Positions 8,294 through 16,573 are shown, counted from the first letter of the stretch. The stretch is 64,000 nucleotides of DNA from Neobacillus muris (GCF_943193175.1 NZ_CALPDF010000011.1:1-64000); one strand, 5' to 3'. Notes: generated by a model not told the origin, from the letters alone. Numbers and translations: made by a program.

Positions 8294-8316
8294 AGCGGCG
8301 GGGGACAGGCCCCATG
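8294..8316 (+). repeat. REP-like palindromic repeat, copy 4
   Basis: The core GGGGGACAGGCCCC (8300-8313) is preceded by AACGCATTAAAGCGGC, the same flank as in the other copies read on the opposite strand. It lies between the cytochrome gene and the HAD phosphatase gene, which are convergent. Confidence 0.7.
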
Positions 8317-8336
8317 CAGTTGGCCATCCATGCAGT

Positions 8337-9116
8337 TTACAGCAGGCCGACCATCTGGAGGCCATGATAGATGCCGTCGTCTTCTACGGATTTAGTAACA
8401 TATTTTGCCACTTCTTTTACGATTTGTTCTCCATTTCCCATAGCCACACTATTTTCTATGGTTTTCAGCATTTCTACGTCGTTTAAGCCGTCTCCAAAGG
8501 CAAATTGCCGCTCCGGAGGAAACCCTAGTATTTGAACGATTTGTTCGATTCCTTTGGCCTTCGAGCCCCCTTTTGGCAGAATATCAACTGATACTGGGTG
8601 CCATCTAATAAAGTCAAAGTCCTTAAACTCCTGTTCGTACTGTTTCTCTTCCCCTTCTTGGCAAAATAAGAGAGATTGATACAGCTCACGGCCCTTGTAA
8701 TAGTATGGATCATAGGTTGGAAAACTGTTTATTTTTAATGTATCTATACTTTCATTAATATAATCGTGTTCCGGAACGTTCGCTTTCATATCTTCATGAT
8801 TCATATAAACGATAGGATGGTTGTTTTCCACAGCCTCCTCTGTTAGTTTTACCAGCGAAGATATGTTTAAGGGATTGGTATGTATCACTTCCCCATTTAA
8901 TACAACATATTGTCCGTTATAGCTGACATAGGTGTTAATGTCCAATTCTTTTCGCAAATCCTCAAACATAAATGGAGCCCGTCCAGTTGCGATCGCTACG
9001 ACATGGCCAAGTTCCTTTAGCTTGAAGATGGATTCTTTCGTGGACTGAGGCAATTTTTTATCATGGTTTAGCAAAGTTCCATCAATATCAAAAAAAATAA
9101 CACTTTGTTCTTTCAC
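8337..9116 (-). CDS. Cof-type HAD-IIB family hydrolase
   Basis: A haloacid dehalogenase phosphatase of the Cof/IIB group, probably acting on sugar phosphates. Motif I is FFDIDGTLL with the nucleophile and acid aspartates, motif II is the threonine of AIATGRAP, the lysine is in KGGSKAKG, and motif IV is FGDGLNDVEML. The IIB cap lies in the middle. I choose GTG 9116, with AGGACAG upstream, which puts the catalytic motif about 10 residues from the N-terminus as in relatives; an ATG at 9155 or 9161 is possible. The LacI-type regulator gene ends just upstream, so the two are probably one operon. Confidence 0.88.
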   Translation of the reverse strand: MKEQSVIFFDIDGTLLNHDKKLPQSTKESIFKLKELGHVVAIATGRAPFMFEDLRKELDINTYVSYNGQYVVLNGEVIHTNPLNISSLVKLTEEAVENNHPIVYMNHEDMKANVPEHDYINESIDTLKINSFPTYDPYYYKGRELYQSLLFCQEGEEKQYEQEFKDFDFIRWHPVSVDILPKGGSKAKGIEQIVQILGFPPERQFAFGDGLNDVEMLKTIENSVAMGNGEQIVKEVAKYVTKSVEDDGIYHGLQMVGLL

Positions 9117-9164
9117 TTTCTGTCCTACTTTCGATGTGTATTTTTGAAGGATCATGCTCAAAGG

Positions 9165-10124
9165 TTACACCGTTGCTCTTTCAATAAGCTTTACGGACAT
9201 TTCCTTTTTTGAGACATCCTTGCTGATTGCTTGCAGAAACAGATTCTTCCCCATTTCCACAAGAGGAATTTCAATGGTAGTGATATTCATCATTTTAGCT
9301 ATCGGTTCATTATCAAATCCAATGATGGCGAGGTCACCAGGAATCGAGATATTATGATTCTGACAGCAGGTCACCATGCCTGCAGCCACCTGGTCACTTG
9401 TCACCAGCAAGGCCGACGGCGCTGTATCCAGCTCCATGATTCGATTAATTACTTTTTCTCCGTCTTCAAAATGGAAGCACTCATCCATAATATAAAACGG
9501 ATGGTGCGGCAGTTTATATTTCTTAAGAAAGTCGCGATAGGCCCGCTCCCGATGTTGGCTGTTTGACCCTGATTTTCTCCCAATACAATAACCAATCCTT
9601 CGATGACCTTTATTATAGAGGTAAACGAGTGCGTCGAAAAAGATTTTATAATGATTGACAAACGTCGTTGACAGCCTTTTCTCTTCTAGATTTTCACATA
9701 ATACAATGGCGCCATATGGCAGATGCTCTTCAATTATAGCCATATCACTGGTTCTCGAACAAATAATTAAAGCATCAATCTGCTTATGTTTTAACATTTG
9801 CAAGGCTTCCATTTCCCGGCTGACCAAATAATCGGTTTGAAAAACGACCAGCTTATAATTATGATCAAACGCCAGCTTTGCAATTCCCTTTAAAAGAAGC
9901 GCAAAATAGGGATGATCCGAAAACGGAATCACGACACCCAGAAGCTGCGTTTTTCCTTTGCTTAAATGGACTGCATTGATATTTTTATGATAATTCGTGA
10001 CCCGAATGGCCTCTAACACAGCCTGCCTTTTTTCTTCGTTTACATATGGATGATGATTCAATACACGAGAAACCGTTGTGACGGAAACACCAGCCATTTT
10101 TGCCAAATCTCTGATATTGGTCAT
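9165..10124 (-). CDS. LacI-family transcriptional regulator
   Basis: A 319-residue LacI/GalR-type regulator. The N-terminal helix-turn-helix is typical (IRDLAKMAGVSVTTVSRVLN) and the hinge region follows near residues 45-60. The remainder is a periplasmic-binding-protein-like ligand domain with VIPFSDHPYFALLLKGI and a C-terminal GFDNEPIAKMM. The ligand is unknown. The start ATG at 10124 has GGGTGA upstream and begins MTNIRDLA, the normal LacI N-terminus; an upstream in-frame GTG is less likely. It precedes the HAD phosphatase gene in the same direction. Confidence 0.9.
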   Translation of the reverse strand: MTNIRDLAKMAGVSVTTVSRVLNHHPYVNEEKRQAVLEAIRVTNYHKNINAVHLSKGKTQLLGVVIPFSDHPYFALLLKGIAKLAFDHNYKLVVFQTDYLVSREMEALQMLKHKQIDALIICSRTSDMAIIEEHLPYGAIVLCENLEEKRLSTTFVNHYKIFFDALVYLYNKGHRRIGYCIGRKSGSNSQHRERAYRDFLKKYKLPHHPFYIMDECFHFEDGEKVINRIMELDTAPSALLVTSDQVAAGMVTCCQNHNISIPGDLAIIGFDNEPIAKMMNITTIEIPLVEMGKNLFLQAISKDVSKKEMSVKLIERATV

Positions 10125-10165
10125 CTTCTCACCCTTCCACAAGCAAACCAAAGTATAGCTTTATT

Positions 10166-10294
10166 TTAATTCTTTTCTGGAAAATAATCATCAAATGACT
10201 CGATAGGTCTTACCTCCATACTTTGTCCGGCTGACCTTAGACAAAAAAATGCTGCCAAATAGGTAACAAAACAAAGAAACAATAACTCTGCCAT
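10166..10294 (-). CDS. Small predicted membrane protein (42 aa)
   Basis: A short ORF with a strong start: GGAGAGG lies 5 nt before the ATG. The product has one hydrophobic segment near the N-terminus (LLFLCFVTYLAAFFCL) and then a polar, acidic tail (SFDDYFPEKN). I do not recognise a family. Its small size, good ribosome binding site and typical single-span layout make it a plausible small membrane protein. It lies just upstream of the LacI-type regulator and may be cotranscribed with it. Confidence 0.55.
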   Translation of the reverse strand: MAELLFLCFVTYLAAFFCLRSAGQSMEVRPIESFDDYFPEKN

Positions 10295-10360
10295 AGAAAC
10301 CTCTCCTTGCTTCCTATATTTGGTTAGAGTGTAATATATGAAACGCATTCCATGTCAAGG

Positions 10361-10394
10361 CAAAAAAGAAAAAAGGACACATGAGAGTCCTTTT
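10361..10394 (-). terminator. Terminator of the TerB-like gene
   Basis: On the minus strand AAAAGGAC and GTCCTTTT pair around an 8-nt loop and run into TTTCTTTTTT. It lies 13 nt after the stop of the TerB-like gene. Confidence 0.8.
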
Positions 10395-10406
10395 ACGTTT
10401 TGCCGA

Positions 10407-10778
10407 TTATCGATTCGAAAGTTCTTTTATTTTGTCTACCCAGTCCTTAAAACTGCTGTACTCCTCTTCGTCAAAGCCAAAATGAGTCTTGATCAGTTTA
10501 ACAGACTCTCTTTCCAAGTCGTGGAACACCCCATCTGCAAAAATCAGTTGAAATAATTCCGCTAAAACGATTTTCTTGGAGCGTTCACTCTTAAAATACT
10601 GCAGGATTTCTTCCATTGGAAGCCCTTTAGTCTGGTAGTCAGCAAGATCCATTTCCTTCCGATATTTATCAAGAATCGATGACTCATAAATGGATAAATT
10701 CCCATCAATTCTGGCAATGTAAGATGCCAATTCAAGAAACGCCTTTTTCTCCTCCAGCTGCAATTCTGTTAGGAACAT
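10407..10778 (-). CDS. TerB-like (tellurite-resistance-type) family protein
   Basis: A 123-residue, all-helical, soluble protein. It contains two copies of an acidic motif of the TerB/DjlA N-terminal fold: ARIDGNLSIYE in the first half and IFADGVFHDLE in the second. TerB-like domains may bind metal through such acidic residues, but no definite activity is known. The start is taken at ATG 10778, which has GAGGA 8 nt upstream; an earlier ATG overlaps that site. It appears to be a single-gene unit ending at a hairpin terminator. Confidence 0.7.
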   Translation of the reverse strand: MFLTELQLEEKKAFLELASYIARIDGNLSIYESSILDKYRKEMDLADYQTKGLPMEEILQYFKSERSKKIVLAELFQLIFADGVFHDLERESVKLIKTHFGFDEEEYSSFKDWVDKIKELSNR

Positions 10779-10859
10779 ACTCTTCATCCTCTACTAATTG
10801 GTTTTTTTAGGCTAAATTGAATTTCAAACAATATGGGCAGGATTAATTTTTCCCAATAA

Positions 10860-11426
10860 TCATTGCATTGGATCAGCGTAATCGTTTACGAGGAGCTGAA
10901 CTTCATCCCCTGCAGCGATTTCCCCTGGGCACTCCACAGCACAGACAATTCCTCTGCGCTTATACCCTGCCTTCACAAATCGGGAGGCAAGTTTCGGCTC
11001 ATCCCGATAATGTTTCTGAATCTCGGCCCCTGGCAATGTACACGGTTTATTTTCCCCCATACAGATTAATCCTGCTCCATTTGGAAACAAAATTCGAGAT
11101 CCTATGGTAAGCCCAGTCAATTCCGGTATCCCTGATAATAGGATATTAGCGCCTAACCACTCTGGCTCTAGCTTTTCTATGCCCATTTCCTGTGAAATCA
11201 AAGCTAGCTCTTCTTCTGCCACAATCGTGATTTGCCGGCGATTCAATATCTCTGTTCCTTTAGGATACATGGGCTGTCTTGAATCAGCCGGGCGGGTCAC
11301 GCCAAAATGGCGGTCCTCCTTGATTCCTCCAAAATCTAATTGAACTTCAGAAATCCTCCTGGATACAAATGTGTCCGGCTGATCAGCTATGTAAATTCCT
11401 TGCACAGATGCCGTTAATTTTTCCAT
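10860..11426 (-). CDS. MOSC domain-containing protein
   Basis: About 188 residues with a MOSC domain, the C-terminal domain of molybdenum cofactor sulfurases. The domain's conserved cysteine lies in MGENKPCTLPG, preceded by the ILNRRQITIV strand and LSGIPELTGLTIGSRI. Stand-alone MOSC proteins such as YiiM and YuaD handle Moco-bound sulfur or reduce N-hydroxylated compounds; which of these applies here is unknown. No Moco biosynthesis gene is adjacent. The start is either of two ATGs 6 nt apart; I prefer the second, 11426, for its spacing from GCGGGG. Confidence 0.88.
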   Translation of the reverse strand: MEKLTASVQGIYIADQPDTFVSRRISEVQLDFGGIKEDRHFGVTRPADSRQPMYPKGTEILNRRQITIVAEEELALISQEMGIEKLEPEWLGANILLSGIPELTGLTIGSRILFPNGAGLICMGENKPCTLPGAEIQKHYRDEPKLASRFVKAGYKRRGIVCAVECPGEIAAGDEVQLLVNDYADPMQ

Positions 11427-11550
11427 CCCCATCCCCGCTTTCTAAAAAATCATTCTAATGTTTTGCCCGATAACCTGGACCAATCTTTTGCATAAGAACA
11501 CCCTAAGTCAAATATGATAAAGATAAGAGTTTAATGAAGGGGTTGTTGTC

Positions 11551-11742
11551 GTGATCATTTTTAATAAAATTGCTGTCTTTTTCGTCGTTTTATATTCTAT
11601 TTTCATCATTATTAACACGTATTTAGAAGAAACAGAACGAGTACAATCCAATGTGATTTATTTTTTGATGAACGGGTTTGCTTATATTGTTTCCGCCATT
11701 GAGGTTGAAAAAGGAAGACAAAAGCTGGAGGCCTCGCACTAA
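11551..11742 (+). CDS. Small membrane protein (63 aa), unknown
   Basis: A GTG-started ORF preceded by AAGGGG at about 9 nt. The product has a strongly hydrophobic N-terminal half (IIFNKIAVFFVVLYSIFIII), a second shorter hydrophobic stretch (VIYFLMNGFAYIVSAIE), and a charged C-terminus (EVEKGRQKLEASH). This fits a two-span small membrane protein. I do not recognise a family. It is isolated and followed about 110 bp later by a terminator at 11851. Confidence 0.6.
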   Translation: MIIFNKIAVFFVVLYSIFIIINTYLEETERVQSNVIYFLMNGFAYIVSAIEVEKGRQKLEASH

Positions 11743-11850
11743 CCATAACACGCAGACCAAATGGTTCTAAAAAAATAGCTCATCATTATATTACACAAAA
11801 AACAATGGAAACAGGTGAAAAATTGTAAAATTCCTCCCATAAAAATGAAA

Positions 11851-11873
11851 CAAGCCCGAGCAGGCTTGTTTTT
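11851..11873 (+). terminator. Intrinsic terminator
   Basis: CAAGCC and GGCTTG pair around CGAGCA and are followed by TTTTT. It is the likely end of the small membrane protein transcript. Confidence 0.8.
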
Positions 11874-11901
11874 AACTAATTTACTTACTGTTGAGGTTAA
11901 T

Positions 11902-11950
11902 ACAAAAAATAAGACTTAGAGAAATTTTATCTCTAAGTCTTATTTTTTGT
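11902..11950 (+). terminator. Two-way terminator, perfect 21-bp inverted repeat
   Basis: The left arm 11902-11922 and right arm 11930-11950 are exact inverted copies around a 7-nt AT loop. The arms have A-runs and T-runs at their outer ends, so the hairpin reads as a terminator on both strands. It lies about 100 bp upstream of the LprI-like lipoprotein gene. Confidence 0.75.
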
Positions 11951-12054
11951 AATCAACTGATTAATCGCACTTTTAGCACAAAAACTTAAAAGGTTATTAT
12001 TGGTTATGCTAAAATAATTTGTATGGAACAAAAAAAGAGATTGGAGCTGTAGAA

Positions 12055-12696
12055 ATGAAGAAAAGTAAAAGTTTTATTGTAGCAACCCTTTTAGTTATTT
12101 TATTGGTTGGAATGTCTGCTTGCAGCAATACCTCTGATCATTCTACATCACTCAAAAATCAGTCGGATGATGATAGCATTTCAGAAAGTACAGACGATTC
12201 CACTTCATCTAATGATTCATATACTGACAGTACAGTGAAGTCCGATAAAAGTGATAATAATAATTCGGTTGAAGCATCCATTAATAATGAAAATATGCAG
12301 GAAGACCAAACATCAAAAATAACTGGAAGAAGAAACGAGTTTATAGAAAAGTTAGACAACATCCAAAAAGAACTTGACGCTATGCCAGAAAAGAAGGATT
12401 CAGATAGCGGTGTAACAAACGCTATGAAAAACTACTATGGAGTTTCTTACGAGAAATATGACAAAGCTTTAAATGAGATTTATGCTTTACTACAAAAAGA
12501 GTTATCTCCAGAGATAATGGAAGATTTAAAAGCTGAACAAATCAAATGGATAAACCAGAAAGAAGAAACGGCTAATCAAGAAAGATTAAAGTATAATGGG
12601 GGAACTTTTGAAAACGTTGCATTATATATCTCTTTATATACATCAACAAAGGAAAGATGTTACGAATTAGTTCGTACATATATGACAGATCAATAA
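12055..12696 (+). CDS. Lipoprotein with LprI-type (DUF1311) domain
   Basis: A 213-residue predicted lipoprotein. The signal peptide has a lipobox ending in MSACS, followed by a long Ser/Asp/Asn-rich linker (about residues 25-85) that probably spans the cell wall. The C-terminal domain (about 90-213) contains AEQIKWINQKEE and GGTFENVALYISLYTSTKER, the pattern of the LprI N-terminal/DUF1311 family, whose better-known members inhibit lysozyme. Such a role here is inference. ATG 12055 is chosen because TTGGAG lies 8 nt upstream; an in-frame upstream start would add residues before the signal peptide. A terminator follows at 12786. Confidence 0.75.
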   Translation: MKKSKSFIVATLLVILLVGMSACSNTSDHSTSLKNQSDDDSISESTDDSTSSNDSYTDSTVKSDKSDNNNSVEASINNENMQEDQTSKITGRRNEFIEKLDNIQKELDAMPEKKDSDSGVTNAMKNYYGVSYEKYDKALNEIYALLQKELSPEIMEDLKAEQIKWINQKEETANQERLKYNGGTFENVALYISLYTSTKERCYELVRTYMTDQ

Positions 12697-12785
12697 ATAC
12701 AGGGACAGTGCGGAAAAAGTTGTGTAAATATGTTTTCAGTTTGCATCCATACCATGCGAAATCCATAACCATTGATTGTATAGCA

Positions 12786-12830
12786 AAAAAACACATTGGA
12801 ACTCCGTTGTGAAATTCCAATGTGTTTTTT
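12786..12830 (+). terminator. Two-way terminator between convergent genes
   Basis: AAAAAACACATTGGAA pairs perfectly with TTCCAATGTGTTTTTT around about 13 nt. It serves the lipoprotein gene on the plus strand and the PepSY-type gene on the minus strand. Confidence 0.9.
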
Positions 12831-12878
12831 CTTGCGTTTAATGTTCGCACTTCTAAAGTGAACCCGTTAGCTTGTTTT

Positions 12879-13415
12879 TTATGCTGTTTCTCTTTCCAAT
12901 CCAGCCTTTTTCCGTTTTCTCTCGGCCCCAAGGATCTTAATAGATAAATAAATCCCTGTTCCTGTTAAGATCATCATGGCTACGGCCACAAGATCAATTA
13001 ACCATTTAATATTTGTCGTGCCAATTCTTCCCTCATGAAGTTCTCTAATGATTCCCATGAGAGATTGGGATGAGCCTTCCTCGCCAGTGAATCCTGCACC
13101 GCGTTCACCGCCAGCAGGGAACTGTCCGTTCATTCCAAATTGTCCTCTTGTTTGACCGTTCATCTGTCCATTTGTTTGGCCATCGGTTGAGCCATTCGCT
13201 TGCCCTTCCGTTTGTCCAGAATTTTGCGCCGAATCATTGGTTATCCCCTGCCGCCCTTGAAACTGTCCTGGCTGAAAATTCCCCCTCTCAAAAGTCTGTG
13301 TCTGTTGTCCAATCAACCATGGTTCATTCATAATTAATCCCGTAAGAGACTCCAGAAAGATAAAAATGGAACAAATTAATCCAATCCATAAGTGTACTTT
13401 TCTTGTGCTTTTCAT
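12879..13415 (-). CDS. PepSY-associated membrane protein with Gln/Gly-rich extracytoplasmic insert
   Basis: A 178-residue protein with one membrane segment near each end (HLWIGLICSIFIFLESLTGL and LIDLVAVAMMILTGTGIYLS), the pattern of the PepSY-associated TM helix family (N-terminal KVHLWIGL). Between them lies a segment of about 80 residues rich in Gly, Gln, Asn and Thr with loose repeats of GQ-T/M-NGQ, then GMNGQFPAGGERGAGF. That segment should be outside the cell. The gene lies about 175 bp downstream of the MacAB-like efflux operon on the same strand, so a linked function is possible. The sequence after the second membrane span is short and basic (AERKRKK). Confidence 0.7.
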   Translation of the reverse strand: MKSTRKVHLWIGLICSIFIFLESLTGLIMNEPWLIGQQTQTFERGNFQPGQFQGRQGITNDSAQNSGQTEGQANGSTDGQTNGQMNGQTRGQFGMNGQFPAGGERGAGFTGEEGSSQSLMGIIRELHEGRIGTTNIKWLIDLVAVAMMILTGTGIYLSIKILGAERKRKKAGLERETA

Positions 13416-13518
13416 GAAAATGCTCCTTTTCGTATGATTTTTATAAAAAATTCTTATTTACACCAGATTTTTTCCTATCGCTGCGTAATAATTTGACCCG
13501 TTTTTCCCATAGAAAAAA

Positions 13519-13553
13519 CTTTATTTGCGAATTTACTAGTTTTATTTGCGAAT
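13519..13553 (+). repeat. Tandem TTTATTTGCGAAT elements
   Basis: TTTATTTGCGAAT occurs twice about 22 bp apart, in the gap between the efflux permease stop and the PepSY gene. A nearly identical pair occurs at 35968-36002, upstream of the two-component operon. It is either a dispersed intergenic repeat or a regulatory element. Confidence 0.5.
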
Positions 13554-13591
13554 CACAGATCAGAAACTGGAATTTGCTAAAACACAGATAG

Positions 13592-14758
13592 TTATTCGTA
13601 TCTTAACGCCTGAATCGGATTTAATTTTGAAGCCTTATTGGCCGGGAACATGCCAAAGACGACGCCGACCACTAGTGAGAATAAGAATGATGCCAGAATG
13701 ACGGTTGAAGAAAAGGAGATGCTTATACTCATCAAGGATGAGACAATCTTTCCTAACCCAAGTCCGATTAGCACGCCGATAAGACCGCCAAGAGCACTTA
13801 AGACGACCGATTCAATCAAGAATTGCAAAAGAATATCCCGCCGTTTGGCGCCAATCGCCTTTCTAATACCAATCTCTTTCGTCCGCTCAGATACGGAGAC
13901 CAGCATGATATTCATGATGCCGATTCCGCCGACCAGTAAGGAGATACTGGCAATTCCCCCGAGAAGCATGGTCATCGTATCTGTAACAGAAGACATGGTA
14001 TCCATGACATCCTGCTGGTTCGTGACACCATAATCATCACTCTTTCCTGGGTAAAGGTCTGCCATCTTCATTTTGACTTCATTCATGACGAAATCCATTT
14101 GATTCTCGTCCTTTGCTTGCAAATAAACGGTGCTAATCACTGTAGAACCAACAAGCCGCTGGCCGGTACTTAATGGGACAATCACGACATTGTCTCCGCT
14201 TTGCCCTAGTGAACTTCCTTTCGAAGCCAATACTCCGACCACTTTAAAGGAAGTGCCTTCGACTTGAATATATTGGCCGACAGGATTATCCGTCCCAAAA
14301 AAGGTCGATGCCGTTTCTGATCCAAGAACGACCACCTTTTGCCTGTACTCAACGTCCAGATCCGTGATAAACCGCCCTTGGCTGACCTCAGTATCCCGAA
14401 CGTCGGAATAGGCAGCATTGGTTCCTGTTAAGCTGACTTGAGAAGCAGTCCTGTCTTTTTTCAAATTGACACGCCCTGAAACAACCGGCGAGATAGCCTC
14501 AACACCATTTAAATCCCCCAGCTCACTGATTTTATCTTCGGATAATTCAATATCCGTACTGTAGGTATTAACCGTTAATAAGTTCGTTCCTAACGAGTTA
14601 ATGGAACTTGTCACACTTTTGGTTGACCCCTGGGCAATCGATACGAGCACGATCACCGAAGCGACACCGATAATGATCCCCAGCATCGTCAACACTGACC
14701 TGAGCTTATTGCTTTTGATACTTTTTAAAGCCATTTTAATGGACTGCAAAATGCCCAA
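13592..14758 (-). CDS. MacB-type ABC transporter permease
   Basis: About 388 residues with the MacB/FtsX permease layout. One N-terminal membrane segment (VLTMLGIIIGVASVIVLVSI) is followed by a large extracytoplasmic MacB_PCD domain (about 50-260). Three C-terminal segments include LVGGIGIMNIMLVSVSERTK and then EIGIRKAIGAKR, the FtsX signature. With the preceding ATPase and adaptor it should form a tripartite-like efflux pump similar to B. subtilis YknXYZ. I take the start at TTG 14758, with GGAGGTGA just upstream and the normal MacB N-terminus ([20 protein letters not shown]). It overlaps the ATPase gene by 23 nt. Confidence 0.9.
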   Translation of the reverse strand: MGILQSIKMALKSIKSNKLRSVLTMLGIIIGVASVIVLVSIAQGSTKSVTSSINSLGTNLLTVNTYSTDIELSEDKISELGDLNGVEAISPVVSGRVNLKKDRTASQVSLTGTNAAYSDVRDTEVSQGRFITDLDVEYRQKVVVLGSETASTFFGTDNPVGQYIQVEGTSFKVVGVLASKGSSLGQSGDNVVIVPLSTGQRLVGSTVISTVYLQAKDENQMDFVMNEVKMKMADLYPGKSDDYGVTNQQDVMDTMSSVTDTMTMLLGGIASISLLVGGIGIMNIMLVSVSERTKEIGIRKAIGAKRRDILLQFLIESVVLSALGGLIGVLIGLGLGKIVSSLMSISISFSSTVILASFLFSLVVGVVFGMFPANKASKLNPIQALRYE

Positions 14759-15446
14759 GCAGCTCACCTCCATTTTCATGCAGCTCTCCATCCTGAATGC
14801 TGACCATTCGCTTCGCTTGTTTGGCAATCTCTAAATCATGAGTAATCAAAATGATCGTGTGGCCGGCTTCATTCAGTTCCTTCATCAGCTGAAGAATTTC
14901 TTTACTGGTCTTGCTGTCCAGCGCCCCGGTCGGTTCATCGGCCAGAAGAATCGCTGGCTGGCTGGCGAGAGCCCGGGCAATCGCCACCCGCTGCTGCTGG
15001 CCTCCAGAAAGCTGGGAAGGCAGGTGGCCTGCCCGCTCCTTCAGCCCGACCTTATTTAATCCATCTAAGGCCCGTTCGCGGCGTTCCTTTGTGGACACCC
15101 CAGCATATAACAAAGGCAATTCGACATTTTCCACTGCAGTAAGCTTTGTCAGCAGATTAAAGTTTTGGAAAATAAATCCGATTTTCTGATTGCGGATGGC
15201 AGCGAGCTGATTATCATCCATTTTTCCAATATCCTTGCCGTCAAGCTTATACGTCCCTTGGTCAGGTCTGTCTAAGCAGCCCAGCATATTCATTAAGGTA
15301 GATTTGCCTGAACCGGAAGGGCCAATAATAGCGAGAAACTCTCCCTTTTCTATCTCGAGTGACACATTATTCAGGGCATTTACCGTTTCGCCGCCTAGCT
15401 TATAGGTCTTCATCATGTTCTTGATTTCGATCATTGGGGTACCCAT
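14736..15446 (-). CDS. MacB-type ABC transporter ATP-binding protein
   Basis: A 236-residue ATPase of the lipoprotein-release/macrolide-efflux family. It has Walker [10 protein letters not shown], the Q-loop IFQNFNLL, the signature LSGGQQQR, Walker [13 protein letters not shown] and the H-loop LITHD. It powers the adjacent MacB-type permease. The ATG overlaps the stop codon of the adaptor gene by 1 nt and the C-terminus overlaps the permease start, so the three genes are translationally coupled. The substrate is unknown; relatives export peptides or toxins such as SdpC. Confidence 0.94.
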   Translation of the reverse strand: MGTPMIEIKNMMKTYKLGGETVNALNNVSLEIEKGEFLAIIGPSGSGKSTLMNMLGCLDRPDQGTYKLDGKDIGKMDDNQLAAIRNQKIGFIFQNFNLLTKLTAVENVELPLLYAGVSTKERRERALDGLNKVGLKERAGHLPSQLSGGQQQRVAIARALASQPAILLADEPTGALDSKTSKEILQLMKELNEAGHTIILITHDLEIAKQAKRMVSIQDGELHENGGELLGHFAVH

Positions 15447-16426
15447 TACTGACCGCCCCTTCCACTCATGCTGCCTCCGCTGGTTCCTCCCATTCTGCCT
15501 TGAGGCACGCCGCCGCTAAAGCCGCCCATGCCGCCGAATCCCTGCATGCTCCTGCCCTGCTCAGAAGTAGAGGAGCTGCTGGCTGCCAGAGCTGGCAGCT
15601 GAATGGTTTCACCTTCACTTAAGCCTTCGGTAATTTCCACATAATCCTCATTCGCAATACCGGTTTTCACTGTTTTTTGTTCAGTAGCCGCCTCAGAACT
15701 GCCGCTGCCATTTGAAGCGGAAGTAACAATCACGTATTTTTGATCACCATTTGTATGAACCGCATCTACTGGTACGTAAAGCGCATCTTCCTTGCTTTCT
15801 GTTAAAATGCTGGCTTCCGTACTCATGCCGACTTTTAGGTTTTCAGGGTTTTCAATATGAATCGTTACGTCAAAAGTTGCTACCCCATTGGACGACGTTC
15901 CCTCTGCCGCAACGGCCGTCACTTTTCCAGTAAACGTTTTGTCTGGATAAGCGCTGACGGTGATGTCGGCTGTTTGATCCACTTTTATTTTAGAAATATC
16001 TAATTCATCTACTTGAATAACGGTTTGGAAATCTTGATAATTCGTCAAATGAGCGACAGCTTGTCCACTTGTTACACGCTGTCCAGCTGCAACGGATACA
16101 GATGTGATTGTACCTGCAGCAGGAGCTGTGATCGGGTCGCTTCCATCAGTGAAGGTAATCAGTTCATCTCCTGCGTTCACTTCCTCGCCGGCTGCAACTA
16201 ATACTTCATCAATCTCTTGATTATCAGCTGCTGCCGTAATATCGGCACTAGTAACAGAGGCAACTGAACCAGACCCGCTGATTTTCACCTCCAGCTTGCC
16301 TTTTTGAACGGTTGCTGTTCGAACCTGTGCTGTCGCTTCCTGCGCATTTGATTTTGAATTGAAATACTGAAATCCAACAAAACCAATGACTAACAAAATG
16401 ATCACTGTCCAAATCCATTTTTTCAT
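15446..16426 (-). CDS. Efflux periplasmic-adaptor-type (membrane fusion) subunit
   Basis: A 326-residue MacA/YknX-like protein. It has an N-terminal signal anchor (WIWTVIILLVIGFVGFQYF), a lipoyl/barrel-sandwich core (ISGSGSVASVTSADITAAAD ... GEEVNAGDELITF), a beta-barrel domain and a membrane-proximal domain. It probably links the pump to the outer face of the membrane. The last 45 residues are low-complexity and rich in Gly, Met and Ser (GFGGMGGFSGG). The start is ATG 16426, 8 nt after GGAG. It is the first gene of the efflux operon, and its promoter carries a two-component-type direct repeat. Confidence 0.92.
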   Translation of the reverse strand: MKKWIWTVIILLVIGFVGFQYFNSKSNAQEATAQVRTATVQKGKLEVKISGSGSVASVTSADITAAADNQEIDEVLVAAGEEVNAGDELITFTDGSDPITAPAAGTITSVSVAAGQRVTSGQAVAHLTNYQDFQTVIQVDELDISKIKVDQTADITVSAYPDKTFTGKVTAVAAEGTSSNGVATFDVTIHIENPENLKVGMSTEASILTESKEDALYVPVDAVHTNGDQKYVIVTSASNGSGSSEAATEQKTVKTGIANEDYVEITEGLSEGETIQLPALAASSSSTSEQGRSMQGFGGMGGFSGGVPQGRMGGTSGGSMSGRGGQ

Positions 16427-16496
16427 ATCCATGGCTCCTTTTGATCCACAGCCCAGCAACGCACGCTGAACCAGGGTTGTTTGATTTGATGTACCT

Positions 16497-16529
16497 ATTA
16501 TCGTGTGGATTCCTTAACTTATCCTTAAG
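16497..16529 (-). promoter_or_regulatory. Efflux operon promoter with OmpR-type direct repeat
   Basis: On the minus strand CTTAAG (16524-16529) and GTTAAG (16513-16518) form a direct repeat with 11-bp periodicity, followed after exactly 10 bp by the -10-like GATAAT (16497-16502). The promoter of the response regulator operon at 35863-35895 has the same arrangement. There is no good -35 hexamer; the repeat occupies that place, as in promoters activated by OmpR-family regulators. Confidence 0.7.
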
Positions 16530-16573
16530 AAAATAAAATAGTTTTCAGAGCTGATCAGACCTTAAAAAGGGGC

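Larger units (their letters stand above)
11743..12054. other. Intergenic stretch with two hairpins
   Basis: About 310 bp between a small membrane protein and a lipoprotein gene. It contains an intrinsic terminator (11851-11873) and a perfect 21-bp inverted repeat (11902-11950). I see no ORF with a convincing ribosome binding site here. Confidence 0.7.

Noticed and set aside
8337-9161. ATG 9155/9161 as the start of the HAD phosphatase
   Set aside because: No ribosome binding site upstream; the GTG at 9116 gives a normal N-terminus and a better site, though this is not certain.
11902-11950. Perfect 21-bp inverted repeat as a novel element
   Set aside because: Its arms end in A/T runs and it sits between genes, so a two-way terminator explains it.
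15434-15622. Plus-strand ORFs antisense to the adaptor and transporter genes
   Set aside because: They are shadows of coding sequence in the opposite frame.
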